A stretch of 20,638 nucleotides of DNA from Pelargonium nanum (Eukaryota; Streptophyta; Magnoliopsida; Geraniales; Geraniaceae). The notes beneath the pieces were generated by a model. It saw only the letters and a list, made by a program, of their open reading frames with translations, searched no databases and was not told the origin of the DNA. The stretch is taken from contig JAYMTF010001913.1 in the NCBI GenBank assembly GCA_036897485.1, positions 1-20,638 on the forward strand, read 5' to 3'. The position numbers and the translations under genes are program-made. Of the stretch, positions 19,942-20,638 are shown piece by piece (within the stretch, counting starts at the first letter, position 1; the number at the start of each line of letters is the position of its first letter).

Positions 19942-20638
19942 CTGCAACTCGCATGTGAATTATATGTCAAATTAAAGTAAATAATGTGGACTTAATAATT
20001 ATGACCAGTAACTATTCTCATTCCCTTCAAAGAAACGAGGAATGAGAATCCCCCAAGGGTTTATATAACCCTGAGCACTGGATTGAAATTAGGGGAAATT
20101 ACATATGGCACCCATGTACCAGTCACAATTTGCAATGGGCACCCCTGAACTTTTTTTTGTAACTTTGGACTACCCCAAACTATGCAAACCTCATTCCGTC
20201 CATAACTCCGTCAGTTAAATGGTAAAAAGACCTAAATGGCCTCTAATTTTCATTTTTTTTTGTTTGAAATCCTAATTTTCATGTTTTAAAATAATAAATA
20301 ATAATAAAGAAATAAAGAAAAAGAGATCAGATCTGAATCTGAAATCGTGGCCGGTGGAGGTGGAGCTGTGACGTCGGAGATCGAGGAGAGATGGGGAGCT
20401 TCATGGATTTCCGGCAAGGACAGCAACAGGGGGCGAGGTGGAGGGCTCGCCGGCATGAGAGAGAGCCGCCGCCGTCGAGAGAGAGAGGTTGCGGATTAAT
20501 CTTCTTGTTTTTTTTTTTTTTTTTTGATTTCAAGTAAGGTTTTTATTTTTCCTTTAGGGATCAAGATCTGATTCTTTTTTTCCAATTTGGAGGTTGGTGA
20601 TTAGGGTTTTCATGCAAAACAAACAAAACCCATATCTA
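19942..20638 (-). other. TOR intron, open at the right edge
   Basis: The first exon in view starts at 19941 after a pyrimidine-rich acceptor. No upstream TOR exon, expected to end in a TLLNL-like sequence, is found between here and the right edge. The intron is therefore longer than 697 bases. Its distal part is occupied by a repeat with a GC-rich insert. Confidence 0.65.
20096..20638. mobile_element. Probable non-autonomous transposon with GC-rich gene-like insert, left end only
   Basis: The stretch starts GGGGAAATTACATATGGCAC and runs through CACAATTTGCAATGGGCACC and CCGTCCATAACTCCGTCAGT, a sequence style I associate with repetitive plant elements. It then holds a GC-rich island (about 20341-20497) with GAGAGAGA and CCGCCGCCG motifs that stands out from the AT-rich intron and looks like a captured first exon or leader of a plant gene. 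A poly(T) run follows near 20508. The right end lies outside the window, so class and limits are open; a Mutator-like element carrying host sequence is one option. Confidence 0.4.

Noticed and set aside
20327-20533. A short minus-strand gene in the GC-rich island
   Set aside because: The frame is low in complexity, begins inside a poly(T)/poly(A) tract and carries no domain. Composition alone explains the open frame.
1-20638. A new multi-gene defence, toxin or CRISPR-like system
   Set aside because: There are no spaced repeats, operons or prokaryotic signals. The two genes are well-known plant housekeeping and signalling genes.

Overview
This window is nuclear DNA from a flowering plant, most likely a eudicot. 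It is AT-rich, its genes are split by many GT-AG introns, and both genes read as plant proteins. The introns and flanks carry typical plant transposon relics. The species cannot be named from the sequence alone.

Layout. Positions 1 to about 890 hold the 5' end of an old Ty3/Gypsy LTR retrotransposon on the minus strand: an LTR, a tRNA-Asp-type primer binding site and the start of gag, which runs off the left edge. Next comes AT-rich spacer with one fold-back element (2255-2690). A complete inositol polyphosphate kinase gene of the ITPK family follows on the plus strand (coding 3393-7944, ten exons, 358 residues). About 1.27 kb of convergent 3' flank separates it from the 3' end of the TOR kinase gene on the minus strand. 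The TOR coding part seen here spans 9213-19941 in 29 exons and gives the C-terminal 1191 residues: the FAT, FRB, kinase and FATC parts. The 5' half of TOR lies beyond the right edge.

The introns hold small mobile elements: a SINE with a perfect 19-base target duplication, up to four members of one hAT-like MITE family, and two solo LTRs of a single short-LTR family, each with a perfect 5-base duplication. The last TOR intron, with a solo LTR inside it, leaves only a 19-base coding exon that supplies the invariant end of the FATC domain. At the right edge a repeat with a GC-rich insert lies in a TOR intron.

How the genes relate. ITPK makes higher inositol phosphates and TOR is the central nutrient-sensing kinase, so both touch nutrient signalling. 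Their tail-to-tail placement is most simply chance. I found no sign of a new multi-gene system. The interest lies in gene structure (micro-exon, GC-AG intron) and in the fossil insertions.
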